A DNA stretch of 64,000 bases from Thalassococcus halodurans (GCF_900108225.1 NZ_FNUZ01000001.1:124001-188000); one strand, 5' to 3'; shown: positions 1-11,516, counted from the stretch's first letter. The notes: generated by a model not told the origin, from the letters alone. A program made the numbers and translations.

Positions 1-280
1 AGACAGTCGCCTGCACCGCATCGGGCAGTTCACCGATGCGGGGTTCTACAAAGTAATGCTGCAGGAAAATTTCGACGGCCTGATCCTTGGTCAAAGCCCG
101 AACATCAGAATGATTCACCCGCCCGTCGCCATTATTATCGCGCCCCAGCCGCACTAAAGTCGCAAGCGTGACCCCGAATTTCGTCGCCCCGCCGGGATCG
201 TCTGGATCGTTTACATAGCCGCCTTCACGGCCAACGATGTCTTCGGCGATCTGCCGAAGCCGTTTTTGCGCATTGCCCAT
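1..280 (-). CDS. Glycoside hydrolase 108 N-acetylmuramidase, 3' part off window
   Basis: Partial: the start codon (ATG, 280) and about 93 residues are in the window; the C-terminal part lies beyond base 1. The N-terminus has the GH108 signature: a catalytic Glu in EGGYVNDPDDPGG followed by TKFGVT, roughly residues 18-37. A calcium-loop-like DNNGDGRVNHSD stretch follows. The family cleaves the glycan strand of peptidoglycan between MurNAc and GlcNAc and serves as endolysin of phages and of Rhodobacterales gene transfer agents, where it pairs with a holin. The holin, if present, would be left of the window. Family assignment is firm; the gene-transfer-agent link is inference. Confidence 0.85.
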   Translation of the reverse strand, partial: MGNAQKRLRQIAEDIVGREGGYVNDPDDPGGATKFGVTLATLVRLGRDNNGDGRVNHSDVRALTKDQAVEIFLQHYFVEPRIGELPDAVQATV

Positions 281-385
281 ATGAATTGCCTCATGTGTAT
301 TGTTTTATGAGGCCAGAGGCTCGCTGTTGCGGCCTTAAAACCGGCTGACAGCGCCGTTCGGTCAAAGTTTAAATTGGGTTACAAA

Positions 386-808
386 ATGCACGCCGACGAC
401 ATAATCAAACTGCTTGAACTCGAACCGCACCCCGAGGGAGGCTATTACCGCCAGACGTGGGGGGGCGAAGAAGAGCCAAGGGCAAGTGGCACTTGCATTT
501 TTTTCCTGCTGAAAGCCGGTGAAAGCAGCCATTGGCACCGCGTGGATGCCACCGAAATCTGGCATTACTACGCAGGCGCACCGATTGAATTGTCGCTGTC
601 TGCGACGGATGCCGGCCCCAAGGAAATCCACCGATTGGGCCCCGATTTGATGGCAGGTGAACGCCCCCAGATCATCGTGCAGAAAGACCATTGGCAATCC
701 GCGCGAACAACGGGCGAATGGACCCTTGTCGGCTGTACGGTATCGCCCGGTTTCCAATTTGCGGGCTTCACCCTCGCACCCGCAGAATTTGACATTCCTG
801 ACAGCTAA
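386..808 (+). CDS. DUF985 cupin family protein
   Basis: 140 residues. The N-terminus LLELEPHPEGGYYRQTW and the central HWHRVDATEIWHYYAG are typical of the DUF985 (cupin_5) family, small beta-barrel proteins whose sugar- or metal-binding role is not settled. The ATG at 386 starts a protein of family length; an in-frame TTG at 374 adds only four residues and has no better ribosome site. It is monocistronic, between the muramidase on the other strand and a membrane protein gene 110 bases downstream. Product family is sure, function unknown. Confidence 0.85.
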   Translation: MHADDIIKLLELEPHPEGGYYRQTWGGEEEPRASGTCIFFLLKAGESSHWHRVDATEIWHYYAGAPIELSLSATDAGPKEIHRLGPDLMAGERPQIIVQKDHWQSARTTGEWTLVGCTVSPGFQFAGFTLAPAEFDIPDS

Positions 809-918
809 TCTGCCCAAAATTGCACCAATGCCTAAGTATTATGCAGCATTTTGAGGTTTCGCCCTAACTTTGCGCATCCGGAAAAACAATCAAACCGGAT
901 CTACCTAGGGAGGGACTA

Positions 919-1407
919 ATGAATCTTGTAACTGCACTTGCCATCGTCATTGGCGCACTTGCCGTTGTGGCAACCTACATCTGTCTTGGACTTGGAACAG
1001 GCCTGCAAATCTGGGCGCTGTTCATCGCTTGGGGCAGCTTCTTTCACACGGGCGGCGACAATGACGCGCTGGTGAAATCTCTGACAGCCCATGTTTGGGG
1101 CATCATCGTTGCGACGGTTGCCCTGTTCGTTGTGGGCACAGTTGGCGGCGGCGCGTTGATGGCGTCCGTCATCGTCGGCATCTCGGTTGTCGTGCTGATC
1201 CTTGGCGCGCATGTGCCTGCGCTTGGCGCGATCCCGGCGGGTGTTTACGGCTATGCGTCGACCGCAGCCTTCATGTTGCTGACGGGCGTTGCCCTGACCG
1301 AAATGAACGCGCTGCTGTCTGCGGCCGGTATCATCGCTGTTTCGATGATCCTTGGCGGTATCTTTGGCATCGTCAGCGGTAAAATCGCGGGCGCACTGGC
1401 CAAGTAA
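919..1407 (+). CDS. DUF1097 family membrane protein
   Basis: 162 residues, almost entirely hydrophobic, with about five transmembrane stretches (near residues 4-27, 28-42, 58-78, 80-104 and 110-155). The composition and the small-residue-rich helices match DUF1097 inner-membrane proteins (E. coli YcdZ type), whose substrate is unknown. A strong ribosome site (AGGGAGG) lies just before the ATG. The gene ends at a stem-loop and converges with pgi. No operon partner is visible. Confidence 0.8.
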   Translation: MNLVTALAIVIGALAVVATYICLGLGTGLQIWALFIAWGSFFHTGGDNDALVKSLTAHVWGIIVATVALFVVGTVGGGALMASVIVGISVVVLILGAHVPALGAIPAGVYGYASTAAFMLLTGVALTEMNALLSAAGIIAVSMILGGIFGIVSGKIAGALAK

Positions 1408-1414
1408 ATGTTTT

Positions 1415-1443
1415 TTCCAGCCCCGTTTGACGCGGGGCTGGAA
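1415..1443. terminator. Stem-loop between convergent DUF1097 gene and pgi
   Basis: Perfect 11-base inverted repeat (1415-1425 with 1433-1443, arms TTCCAGCCCCG) around a 7-base loop, in the 44 bases between two converging genes. The flanking T-runs are short, so this is a weak intrinsic or processing-type terminator, probably used from both sides. Confidence 0.6.
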
Positions 1444-1451
1444 TTTCTGGG

Positions 1452-3038
1452 TCAGTCTCCGCGATAGCGCAGAACGTAATCCACCAGACCACGGGTCGAG
1501 GCATCTTTTCCATCGCTGGGTTGTTCGCCCGTCACAATTGGACCCAAAGACGTGGCCAGCTCTTTGCCAAGCTCAACGCCCCACTGGTCGAACGAATTGA
1601 TGCCAAGGATCACGCCTTCGACGAACACACGGTGTTCATAAAGCGCAATAATCTGGCCCAGCATTTCCGGCGTGAGCTTCGGATAGATCAGTGTTGTCGA
1701 CGGGCGATTGCCCGGGAACACACGGTGACGCGCCTGACGCTCCAATTCGTCGCCTTCAAACTTATCCGCCACCTTGTCGCGTGCCTCGTCCAGACTGCGG
1801 CCTTTCATCAGCGCCTCGGACTGGGCCAGACAGTTAGCGACCAGTAGGTCATGGTGATGCTGCAAATCGGCCTCGTGCCCTGTTGCGGCCACGAGGAATT
1901 CACAGGGAATAACGCGCGTGCCCTGATGGATCAGCTGATAGAATGCGTGCTGGCCGTTCGTGCCCGGCTCGCCCCAGACCACGGGGCCAGAGTTCACGTC
2001 CAGATCTGCGCCGTCCATCGACACGCCCTTGCCATTGCTCTCCATCTCAAGCTGCTGAAGGTACGCAGGCAAGCGCATCAGACGGTTGTCGTAAGGCAGT
2101 ACTGCGCGTGTCGCGTGGCCCAGACCCTGATTGTGGAACATTCCCACCAACGCCAGAAGCACAGGCATGTTTTCCGCCAAGGGTGCCGCGCAGAAATGAC
2201 GGTCCATTGCCTGTCCGCCACGCAGAAACGCACGGAAGGCATCTGGCCCGATCGCAATCATCAGCGACAGGCCAATCGGGCCCCACATGGAATAGCGGCC
2301 ACCAACCCAGTCTTCGAACCCGAACACGCGGTCTGCGGGAATGCCGAACTCGCCTGCTTTTTCCACATTGGACGACAGCGCGATAAAGCGGCCTTCATCG
2401 CTCACACCATTGTCGGCCAGCCACGCCTTGGCTGTGCGGGCGTTGGTCATCGTCTCGATGGTGGTGAACGTCTTTGATGCGACGATGAACACGGTGGTTT
2501 CAGGGTTCAAACCACGCAGGGTGTCCGCGATATCCGCGCCATCCACGTTGGATACAAAGTGGCAGCTCGGACCATCGTGGTAAGGCGCCAATGCCTTAAC
2601 CGCCATCGCCGGACCAAGATCGGACCCGCCAATCCCGATGTTGACCACGTCCGTCACATCGCTGGACCGGATCGTGTCGGACAGATCAGACATCCGGTTC
2701 AACGTGTCTAGCACCTCGGGCATCACATCCTGCCCGTCGACCATGACCGCATCACCATCCAGATTGCGCAGCGCTGTATGCAGCACCGCGCGCCCTTCGG
2801 TTTCGTTGATCTTTTCGCCTGCGAACATGGCGTCGCGACGCGCAGGCACGTCAGCCTTTTCGGCAATCTCCAGCAGTGCCGCCAGAATGTCGTCATCGAT
2901 CTGCGTTTTCGAGAAATCGAACAGCATATCCAGCGCAGTCAGGCTGTAGCGCGATGCACGGTCGGCATCTTTGGCAAACAGGTCTTCGATCCGGCGCGAT
3001 TGGGTCGCATCGGCCAATGATTTAACGGTATTCCACAT
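1452..3038 (-). CDS. pgi: Glucose-6-phosphate isomerase
   Basis: 528 residues, normal length. It interconverts glucose 6-phosphate and fructose 6-phosphate in the cytoplasm. The PGI signature [14 protein letters not shown] is present, as are ESNGKGV and the [11 protein letters not shown] segment with the catalytic His. It is the last gene of a zwf-pgl-pgi unit, starting 6 bases after the pgl stop. This arrangement is usual in Rhodobacterales, where glucose goes through the Entner-Doudoroff pathway and Pgi works mainly to bring fructose 6-phosphate back to glucose 6-phosphate. Confidence 0.98.
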   Translation of the reverse strand: MWNTVKSLADATQSRRIEDLFAKDADRASRYSLTALDMLFDFSKTQIDDDILAALLEIAEKADVPARRDAMFAGEKINETEGRAVLHTALRNLDGDAVMVDGQDVMPEVLDTLNRMSDLSDTIRSSDVTDVVNIGIGGSDLGPAMAVKALAPYHDGPSCHFVSNVDGADIADTLRGLNPETTVFIVASKTFTTIETMTNARTAKAWLADNGVSDEGRFIALSSNVEKAGEFGIPADRVFGFEDWVGGRYSMWGPIGLSLMIAIGPDAFRAFLRGGQAMDRHFCAAPLAENMPVLLALVGMFHNQGLGHATRAVLPYDNRLMRLPAYLQQLEMESNGKGVSMDGADLDVNSGPVVWGEPGTNGQHAFYQLIHQGTRVIPCEFLVAATGHEADLQHHHDLLVANCLAQSEALMKGRSLDEARDKVADKFEGDELERQARHRVFPGNRPSTTLIYPKLTPEMLGQIIALYEHRVFVEGVILGINSFDQWGVELGKELATSLGPIVTGEQPSDGKDASTRGLVDYVLRYRGD

Positions 3039-3044
3039 GTTGTC

Positions 3045-3722
3045 TTACTCCGCCCAGTGAACGGTTGCGCCGTTAAGAACGGCGTTGATGGGTGCATCTT
3101 TGGGGGCTTTGCCCTTGGCATTTTCCAGCGCAGCGCGTTTCTCCGCGCCAAAGATCAGGATGTGCTTGGACATTGCGCCATCCAGCGCCTCGGCGCTTAG
3201 GGTAATCCGTGGCTCAGGCGCACCGGGGGCACGCATCGGCAGCAATACAGGCGCATTCGGAGCCAAAGCTTCGTCCAGTTTGTCCGCTTCGGGAAAGATC
3301 GACGCCGTGTGCATATCCGCGCCCATTCCCAGCAGAACCACGGACAACGGCAACTGCGCTTCAATGCCTTTGGCCAGTTCGCCCAAGCCCTCTTCTGGCG
3401 TGTCGTACGGCGCGTAAAGCGGCAAAAGGTTTGCGGCGGCAGCCTTGTCGGTCAAAAGTCGTTCACGCAGCAGGCGCGTATTGGACCGGTCGCTATCTTC
3501 CGGAACCCAGCGTTCGTCGGTCAGCATGACGTTGACGCGATCCCAATCCAGATCAACGGCGCAAAGGTCGTCAAAGACCGGACCGGGCGATGTGCCGCCC
3601 GGAACTGCCAAAGTCGCACTATCGGACTGCGACAAAGCCGTGCGCAATTCCCCCGCGATAAGGTTTGCCAAATCCAGCGCCAGCATTTCCCGATCAGCGT
3701 ATTCTACGAATTTATAGCTCAT
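3045..3722 (-). CDS. pgl: 6-phosphogluconolactonase
   Basis: 225 residues, DevB/SOL type. It hydrolyses 6-phosphogluconolactone to 6-phosphogluconate, the step after Zwf. Visible motifs are the phosphate-binding VPGGTSPGPVFDDL near residue 43 and MLTDERWVPEDSDRSNTRLL near residue 67. The ATG at 3722 overlaps the zwf stop by four bases (ATGA), which fixes the start and implies translational coupling; a start further upstream at 3740 would lie inside zwf without need. Middle gene of the zwf-pgl-pgi operon. Confidence 0.97.
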   Translation of the reverse strand: MSYKFVEYADREMLALDLANLIAGELRTALSQSDSATLAVPGGTSPGPVFDDLCAVDLDWDRVNVMLTDERWVPEDSDRSNTRLLRERLLTDKAAAANLLPLYAPYDTPEEGLGELAKGIEAQLPLSVVLLGMGADMHTASIFPEADKLDEALAPNAPVLLPMRAPGAPEPRITLSAEALDGAMSKHILIFGAEKRAALENAKGKAPKDAPINAVLNGATVHWAE

Positions 3723-5170
3723 GCCTTGATCTCTCTCCAACGGCGACCGTCACGATGCATCAGCATCAACGCGTCCTCTGGGCCCGAGCTTCCAGCATCA
3801 TAGGGCTTCGGCACGTCATTGCGCGCGACCCAGCTTGCGATAATCGGATCGGTCCATGCCCAGGCTGCCTCGACCTCGTCGCCACGCATAAACAGGGTCT
3901 GGTTGCCACGGATCACGTCCATGATCAGACGCTCATAAGCATCCGGCGCGTCCTCGCCATCCGGCCCCAGTGCTTCGGCGAAAGACATGTCCAAAGGCAC
4001 ATCGATCAGGCGCATGCCACCCGGTCCCGGTTCCTTAATGGTTACCCCCAGCGTCATACCTTCGTTCGGCTGCAACCGGATCGACAGGACGTTGCGATGA
4101 CGCCCTGCTTCCTCACCAAAGATGCTATGAGGCGCGTCTTTGAACACGACGGCGATTTCCGAGGCGCGGGCACGCAATTGCTTACCTGTGCGGAGGTAGA
4201 AAGGCGTCCCCGCCCAGCGCCAGTTCGATACGTGCACCTTCATCGCGACAAAACTTTCGGTGCGCGACCGCGGGTTTTCTGCATGCACGCGGTAACCCGC
4301 CTGCTTTTCATCTGCACTGTACTGACCACGCACAACGTGATGCGGCTCAACCGGATCGAGCGCGCGAATGACCTTCAGCTTTTCGTCACGAACAGCATCA
4401 GGGTCAAACTTGGCGGGCGGTTCCATCGCGATCAGGCACAGCAACTGCATCAGGTGGTTCTGCACCATGTCCCGCATTGCGCCGGATTTATCATAGTAGC
4501 CGCCCCGCCCTTCCACGCTGACGGTTTCCGCCACTGTGATCTGGATGTGATCGACGTATTGCGCGTTCCACAGCGGTTCGAACAGCATGTTTCCAAAGCG
4601 CACGGCCATCAGGTTCTGAACCGTTTCTTTGCCCAAATAGTGGTCGATACGATAAATCTGCGTTTCGTCGAAATGCTGCGCAAGCGTCGCGTTCAGCGCC
4701 CGAGCGGTTTCCAGATCGTGGCCGAACGGCTTTTCCAAAACGATGCGGCTGTCTTCGTTCGCAAGGCCGAAAGACCGAAGGCGTTCGGCAATATCCCCGA
4801 ACAGCGACGGCCCCACCGAGAAATAGAAAGCGCGGACGACTTTGTCGCGCAGACGCCCCTTAAGGGCCTCCCATCCGCCTTCGCCTTTGGCGTCGACCGT
4901 TTCATAGCCCAAGCGCTGGAGGAATTGGTCCAACTGGTCTTTTTCGTAATGCGTTCCGCCAAATTCCTGAACGGCTTCGCGAACGAACTGACGATATCCG
5001 TCATCATCCAGCTCACTTCGGGCAGCACCAATAATCTGCGCTTCCGGCGGCATTTGCCCTGAACAGAAACGGCGGAACAGACCAGGCAGGATTTTGCGGC
5101 GGGCCAGATCACCCGTACCACCAAAAATAACGAGGTCGAAGCATTCGACAGGAATAACGCGTGAGACCAT
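3719..5170 (-). CDS. zwf: Glucose-6-phosphate 1-dehydrogenase
   Basis: 483 residues. It oxidises glucose 6-phosphate to 6-phosphogluconolactone with NADP, the entry to the Entner-Doudoroff and pentose phosphate routes. The dinucleotide motif FGGTGDLARRK lies near residue 16 and the substrate/active-site signature RIDHYLGKE about two fifths of the way along. First gene of the operon. The 279-base gap to the divergent nucleoside hydrolase gene holds a perfect 14-base palindrome 54 bases upstream of the ATG, a likely operator. Confidence 0.98.
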   Translation of the reverse strand: MVSRVIPVECFDLVIFGGTGDLARRKILPGLFRRFCSGQMPPEAQIIGAARSELDDDGYRQFVREAVQEFGGTHYEKDQLDQFLQRLGYETVDAKGEGGWEALKGRLRDKVVRAFYFSVGPSLFGDIAERLRSFGLANEDSRIVLEKPFGHDLETARALNATLAQHFDETQIYRIDHYLGKETVQNLMAVRFGNMLFEPLWNAQYVDHIQITVAETVSVEGRGGYYDKSGAMRDMVQNHLMQLLCLIAMEPPAKFDPDAVRDEKLKVIRALDPVEPHHVVRGQYSADEKQAGYRVHAENPRSRTESFVAMKVHVSNWRWAGTPFYLRTGKQLRARASEIAVVFKDAPHSIFGEEAGRHRNVLSIRLQPNEGMTLGVTIKEPGPGGMRLIDVPLDMSFAEALGPDGEDAPDAYERLIMDVIRGNQTLFMRGDEVEAAWAWTDPIIASWVARNDVPKPYDAGSSGPEDALMLMHRDGRRWREIKA

Positions 5171-5223
5171 AGCGGCATCTACTCCGTTGTTTCTATGTGC
5201 GCCAAGAAGCGATCACATATTTT

Positions 5224-5237
5224 CGTTAGCGCTAACG
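5224..5237. promoter_or_regulatory. Palindromic operator upstream of zwf
   Basis: CGTTAGCGCTAACG, a perfect 14-base palindrome of LacI-family type. Read on the minus strand it falls between a possible -35 (TTGCGT, 5240-5235) and a weak -10 near 5217-5212, a position suited to repression of zwf. Related sequences precede eno (10142-10155) and tpiA (62974-62986). In Rhodobacter sphaeroides the LacI-family regulator CceR controls central carbon genes; that this is its site is inference. Confidence 0.6.
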
Positions 5238-5448
5238 CAAGCTTTCGCGACGTGCTTTAGCGCAGGTTTGCGCAGGAGTCTAACACCTCGATGCATGAAA
5301 TAAAGAAAACCGTTCAGTTTCATCGCATCCGTTTAGTAAAACTGCCTTCTGCCCATCGGCAAGTGATGGCCGATTGCCTGTTCTATACGCTTGTTTGTTT
5401 CTCGTATGCATGTCACGAAATGCCTTTGACACAAATCAGAGGCCGTTC

Positions 5449-6390
5449 ATGCCCGCACGTAAAATCATCATCGACACAGATCCCGGACAGGACGACGCAG
5501 TTGCCATTCTTCTGGCTCTGGCCTCGCCGGAAGAAATCGACGTGCTGGGTATCACTGCTGTCGCAGGCAACGTGCCGCTTTCCCTGACACAGAAAAATGC
5601 GCGCATCGTCTGTGAACTGGCGGGCAAGCCGGACACCAAGGTTTTTGCAGGCTGCGATGCACCGATTGCACGAAAGCTGGTCACGGCAGAGCATGTGCAT
5701 GGCAAAACCGGGCTTGATGGCCCCACCCTGCCCGATCCAGAAATGGAGCTGACGGATGGTCATGCCGTCGATTTCATCATCGACACGCTGCGTGCCGAAC
5801 CCGAAGGAACAGTGACGCTTTGCCCGCTTGGGCCGCTGACCAACATCGCAACCGCTTTGACCAAGGCACCCGACATCGCGAGCCGCATTCAGGAAATCGT
5901 GCTGATGGGCGGCGCCTACTTTGAAGTTGGCAACATCACCCCCACGGCCGAATTCAATATTTACGTCGACCCCGAAGCCGCCAAGATCGTTTTCGCCTGC
6001 GGTGCACCCATCACCGTGATGCCCTTGGACGTGACGCACAAAGCGCTGGTAACGAAACCCCGCAACGATGCGTTCCGCGCACTTGGCACGCCGGTGGGTG
6101 TGGCCGTGGCCGAGATGACGGACTTCTTCGAACGCTTTGACAAAGAAAAATACGGCTCACAGGGCGCTCCGCTGCACGATCCTTGCGTCACCGCCTATCT
6201 GATCAAGCCCGAACTGTTCACAGGTCGTCATATCAACGTGGAAATCGAAACGTGCTCTGATCTGACGCTGGGCATGACCGTGGCGGATTGGTGGCGCGTC
6301 AGCGGGCGCGAACCGAATGCAACCTTCATGGGCGACATCGACGCCGATGGGTTCTTTGACCTTCTGACAGAACGATTGGCACGCCTGTGA
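5449..6390 (+). CDS. Inosine-uridine preferring nucleoside hydrolase
   Basis: 313 residues. It splits the N-glycosidic bond of ribonucleosides for salvage. The calcium-site motif DTDPGQDDA is at residues 8-16, LMGGAYFEVGNITP and AEFNIYVDPEAA follow mid-protein, and HDPC near the C-terminal third carries the catalytic or metal His/Asp. The ATG at 5449 has AGAGG six bases upstream and puts the DTDPGQDD motif at its usual distance from the start; a longer frame from 5374 adds a poorly conserved leader. The next gene overlaps by four bases. Confidence 0.94.
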   Translation: MPARKIIIDTDPGQDDAVAILLALASPEEIDVLGITAVAGNVPLSLTQKNARIVCELAGKPDTKVFAGCDAPIARKLVTAEHVHGKTGLDGPTLPDPEMELTDGHAVDFIIDTLRAEPEGTVTLCPLGPLTNIATALTKAPDIASRIQEIVLMGGAYFEVGNITPTAEFNIYVDPEAAKIVFACGAPITVMPLDVTHKALVTKPRNDAFRALGTPVGVAVAEMTDFFERFDKEKYGSQGAPLHDPCVTAYLIKPELFTGRHINVEIETCSDLTLGMTVADWWRVSGREPNATFMGDIDADGFFDLLTERLARL

Positions 6391-6833
6391 AATCTTTGCA
6401 CCTAGCAACCCCCGAAGATGCCGCGCGTCTCTTTCCTCTTGTGGCCGCGTTCCACACCGAACGCGGGTTCGAGACGACGGAAGACCAGCAAAGCGCCGCG
6501 TTGACGCCGCTTCTGGAAGGCACGCCACATGGGGCCGTCTGGTTGATCGGCCCGCGCAAGGCGCCAGTGGGTTACATCGTGGTCACCTTCGGATGGTCCG
6601 TAGAATTCGGCGGGCTTGATGCGATTGTCGACGAACTTTACATCCGCCCCGCCGTGCGCCGTCGTGGCATGGGGTTCGAAGCCCTGAACGGCATTGCCAA
6701 AGCGCTGAAAGACGCTGGCGTTCGTGCGCTGCATCTGGAAGCGGACCGTGATGATGAAGACGTGCATCGCTTTTATGCCCGTGCGCGGTTCAAAGCGCGG
6801 GAAAACTACATGTTCATGAGCCGCGCCTTGTGA
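6387..6833 (+). CDS. GNAT family N-acetyltransferase
   Basis: 148 residues. The acetyl-CoA-binding motif A is visible as VDELYIRPAVRRRGMGFEAL near residues 86-105, followed by LHLEADRDDEDVHRFYARARF, the usual end of a GNAT domain. The GTG start overlaps the nucleoside hydrolase stop (GTGA), so both are translated from one message. The substrate cannot be told; coupling suggests a nucleoside or small metabolite, but that is only context. Confidence 0.88.
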   Translation: MKSLHLATPEDAARLFPLVAAFHTERGFETTEDQQSAALTPLLEGTPHGAVWLIGPRKAPVGYIVVTFGWSVEFGGLDAIVDELYIRPAVRRRGMGFEALNGIAKALKDAGVRALHLEADRDDEDVHRFYARARFKARENYMFMSRAL

Positions 6834-6874
6834 TGCCCATGGCGCTGTCTGCCGCCGCGACCTATATCTAGGCC

Positions 6875-8293
6875 ATGACAGTCCATATTCCCTTCGACAA
6901 CACCTACGCCGCACTGCCGGAAGGCTTCTATGCGCGCCAGAAACCTACTGCGGTTTCAACACCTGCCCTGATCGCGTTCAACGAAGATCTGGCCAAGGTT
7001 TTGGGCGTGACGCATGACGATCTTGCCGATTTGGCACAGGTCTTTTCCGGCAACGCGCTTCCCGACGGCTCCGCCCCGATTGCCCAGCTTTATTCGGGCC
7101 ATCAGTTCGGGCAATACAACCCGCAGCTTGGCGACGGCCGCGCGATTTTGTTGGGCGAGGTTGTCGGATCAGACGGCCAACGCCGCGACATCCAGCTAAA
7201 AGGATCTGGCCAGACACCATTTTCCCGCATGGGCGACGGGCGTGCGTGGCTCGGGCCGGTCTTGCGTGAATACGTGGTGTCCGAGGCGATGCATGCACTT
7301 GGCGTTCCCACCACACGCGCATTGGCGGCGGTTTCCACCGGCGATCCAGTCCTGCGCGAAACGCCCCTGCCGGGCGCGGTCCTGACCCGCGTTGCGCAAA
7401 GCCATATCCGCGTGGGCACGTTCCAAGTCTTTGCCGCGCGCCGCGATCTGGATCGCCTGCGCACGCTTTACGCCTACACCGTCGAACGGCATTACCCGAA
7501 TGCAGAAAACCCGCACGACCTTCTGGATGAGGTGATCCAGAAGCAGGCCAAACTAATCGCCAAATGGATGAGCGTTGGTTTCATTCACGGCGTCATGAAC
7601 ACAGACAACTGCACCCTTTCTGGTGAAACCATCGACTACGGCCCCTGCGCCTTTATGGACGCCTACGATCCTGAAACGGTGTTCTCGTCAATCGACCGCT
7701 ACGGCCGCTACGCCTATATCCGCCAACCCGACATCATCGTGTGGAACATGGCGCAATTGGCAACGGCGCTCGTGCCCTTGACGGACAACCCCGAGGCCTC
7801 GGTCGAACGGTATACCGAACAGGTCCACGGGATGCCCGTACTGATCCGCGCGGAATACGAACGCCTGTTTACCGCCAAGATCGGCATCAGCAACGTCCAA
7901 ACCGGTGATGTCCCGATGGTGACCGATCTTCTGTCCCGCATGCATGAGAACAGTGCCGACTTTACCAACACCTTCCGCGCGTTGATGACCGGCAAGGCTC
8001 GTGATCAGTTCACCGATCCGATGGCCTTCGACCAATGGGCCGAGGGCTGGCAGGCCCGCATTGCAAACGAACCTGATCCACAGGCCCTGATGCGCCAGAC
8101 CAATCCCGCCATCATCCCGCGCAATCACCGCGTCGAAGAAATGATCGCGAGTGCTGTCGACGGCGACTATGCCCCGTTCCATCGCCTGAACGCGGCCTTG
8201 GCAAACCCGTTCGAGGACAACGCCGAGTACGCTGATCTGACCCGCGCGCCGCTGCCGGACGAACGCGTTCTGGCCACCTTCTGCGGCACTTAA
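6875..8293 (+). CDS. selO: Protein adenylyltransferase SelO (YdiU family)
   Basis: 472 residues. SelO is a pseudokinase that transfers AMP from ATP to Ser, Thr or Tyr of target proteins and has been linked to redox stress. Recognisable blocks are LYSGHQFGQYNPQLGDGRA, LKGSGQTPFSRMGDGRAWLG and GVMNTDNCTLSGETIDYGPC, which hold the nucleotide- and metal-binding residues, all in the expected order. The C-terminus ends in FCGT, the position of the conserved Cys or Sec in this family. It follows the GNAT gene by 41 bases and may share its message. Confidence 0.96.
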   Translation: MTVHIPFDNTYAALPEGFYARQKPTAVSTPALIAFNEDLAKVLGVTHDDLADLAQVFSGNALPDGSAPIAQLYSGHQFGQYNPQLGDGRAILLGEVVGSDGQRRDIQLKGSGQTPFSRMGDGRAWLGPVLREYVVSEAMHALGVPTTRALAAVSTGDPVLRETPLPGAVLTRVAQSHIRVGTFQVFAARRDLDRLRTLYAYTVERHYPNAENPHDLLDEVIQKQAKLIAKWMSVGFIHGVMNTDNCTLSGETIDYGPCAFMDAYDPETVFSSIDRYGRYAYIRQPDIIVWNMAQLATALVPLTDNPEASVERYTEQVHGMPVLIRAEYERLFTAKIGISNVQTGDVPMVTDLLSRMHENSADFTNTFRALMTGKARDQFTDPMAFDQWAEGWQARIANEPDPQALMRQTNPAIIPRNHRVEEMIASAVDGDYAPFHRLNAALANPFEDNAEYADLTRAPLPDERVLATFCGT

Positions 8294-8310
8294 GGGGAAC
8301 GGCGCAGCTT

Positions 8311-8335
8311 CAAAGCCCTTCCGCAAAGGGCTTTG
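8311..8335. terminator. Stem-loop after selO
   Basis: Perfect 10-base inverted repeat (CAAAGCCCTT at 8311-8320 with its complement at 8326-8335) around a 5-base loop, 18 bases after the selO stop. No T-run follows, so it is a probable transcript-end or processing hairpin, not a classical intrinsic terminator. Confidence 0.5.
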
Positions 8336-8378
8336 ACTACCTATCTTAGCGTCAAACACAGTTATCGGAGGACGGCGC

Positions 8379-9128
8379 ATGAGCCTGATGAAAACATTGA
8401 CCAAAGTGGCGCTTGGCTATGCGGTGGCCCGTGGGGTGGATCGCGTGTCATCTGGTGGTGGGCTTTCGGCGCTGCTGGGAGGCGGCGGCAACGCTCAGGT
8501 CAAAGGCCAACATCCAACAACTGAAGCCGGACGCCAGATGACCAACGCAATGGGCATGGGGGCAGGCAATCCGATGCAGTCCATGTTCCAACAATTGCGC
8601 CAGACAGGTCTGAACATGCCGGGCCTCAGCGCGCCTGCCGCGAAACCCGGTGGCGGCCTTTTGTCGTCTCTACCTGCAGGGGGCGTTGCAGCTGCGGGCG
8701 CGACCGCAGCGGCGGGTGCCGGCGTTGGCGCGCTGTTCGACCAATTCAATGATGCCGCTGACAGCGGCCAGTCCGAAGCCGACGCGGCCCTGATGTTGCG
8801 CGCGATGATCCAGGCGGCAAAGGCCGATGGTCATATCGACGAACAGGAAAAAGCGGCCATTCTGGACGTCGTGGGCGACGACGCGACCGAAGAAGACATC
8901 GCCTTCCTGAAAGCCGAACTGTCTGCACCGCTTGATCCCGAAGGTTTGGCCGCAGATACGCCAGACGGCCAGAAGCTGGCGTTGTATTCCGCGTCGTTGA
9001 TGGCGATCCGCGTCGATACGGACGAAGAGGCGCAGTATCTTGATCGGCTTGCCCGCGCGCTCGGGCTGGATGAACCCACGGTCAACGCCCTGCACGTGCA
9101 GATGGGCAACCCCGCCCTTTACGCTTAA
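8379..9128 (+). CDS. DUF533 (TerB-like) protein
   Basis: 249 residues. A Gly/Ala-rich N-terminal half (residues 1-115, with GGGLSALLGGGG and an Ala-rich hydrophobic segment around 95-113 that may touch the membrane) is followed by an acidic all-helical TerB-like domain. There, ALMLRAMIQAAKADGHIDEQEK carries the DGHID motif in which acidic residues bind metal in TerB relatives. E. coli YebE is of this type; the role is unknown, often tied to envelope stress. It has a good ribosome site (CGGAGGA) and its own strong terminator. Confidence 0.85.
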   Translation: MSLMKTLTKVALGYAVARGVDRVSSGGGLSALLGGGGNAQVKGQHPTTEAGRQMTNAMGMGAGNPMQSMFQQLRQTGLNMPGLSAPAAKPGGGLLSSLPAGGVAAAGATAAAGAGVGALFDQFNDAADSGQSEADAALMLRAMIQAAKADGHIDEQEKAAILDVVGDDATEEDIAFLKAELSAPLDPEGLAADTPDGQKLALYSASLMAIRVDTDEEAQYLDRLARALGLDEPTVNALHVQMGNPALYA

Positions 9129-9137
9129 ATCCCGAAC

Positions 9138-9167
9138 AGGCCCGCCCATCGCGCGGGCCTATTTTTT
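9138..9167 (+). terminator. Intrinsic terminator of the DUF533 gene
   Basis: GC-rich 8-base inverted repeat (AGGCCCGC, 9138-9145, with 9153-9160), a 7-base loop, then six Ts at 9162-9167, ten bases after the stop codon. Confidence 0.9.
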
Positions 9168-9253
9168 ACCCAATCGTAAAAATTTCTTCAGACCTCTGGT
9201 CAGCTGTTCCGAAACGGAATAGCCCTATGCTTCTGCATTCACAGGAGCCTGTC

Positions 9254-11498
<2,245 letters not shown>

Positions 11499-11516
11499 AT
11501 CAGCCTACCCAGACAA

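Noticed and set aside
1415-1443. Stem-loop as a repeat element
   Set aside because: Only one copy is seen, and it is placed where a transcript end between convergent genes is expected.
3665-5062. 465-codon open frame on plus opposite zwf
   Set aside because: Antisense to zwf with its signatures intact; the translation is His/Arg-rich without homology that I can see.
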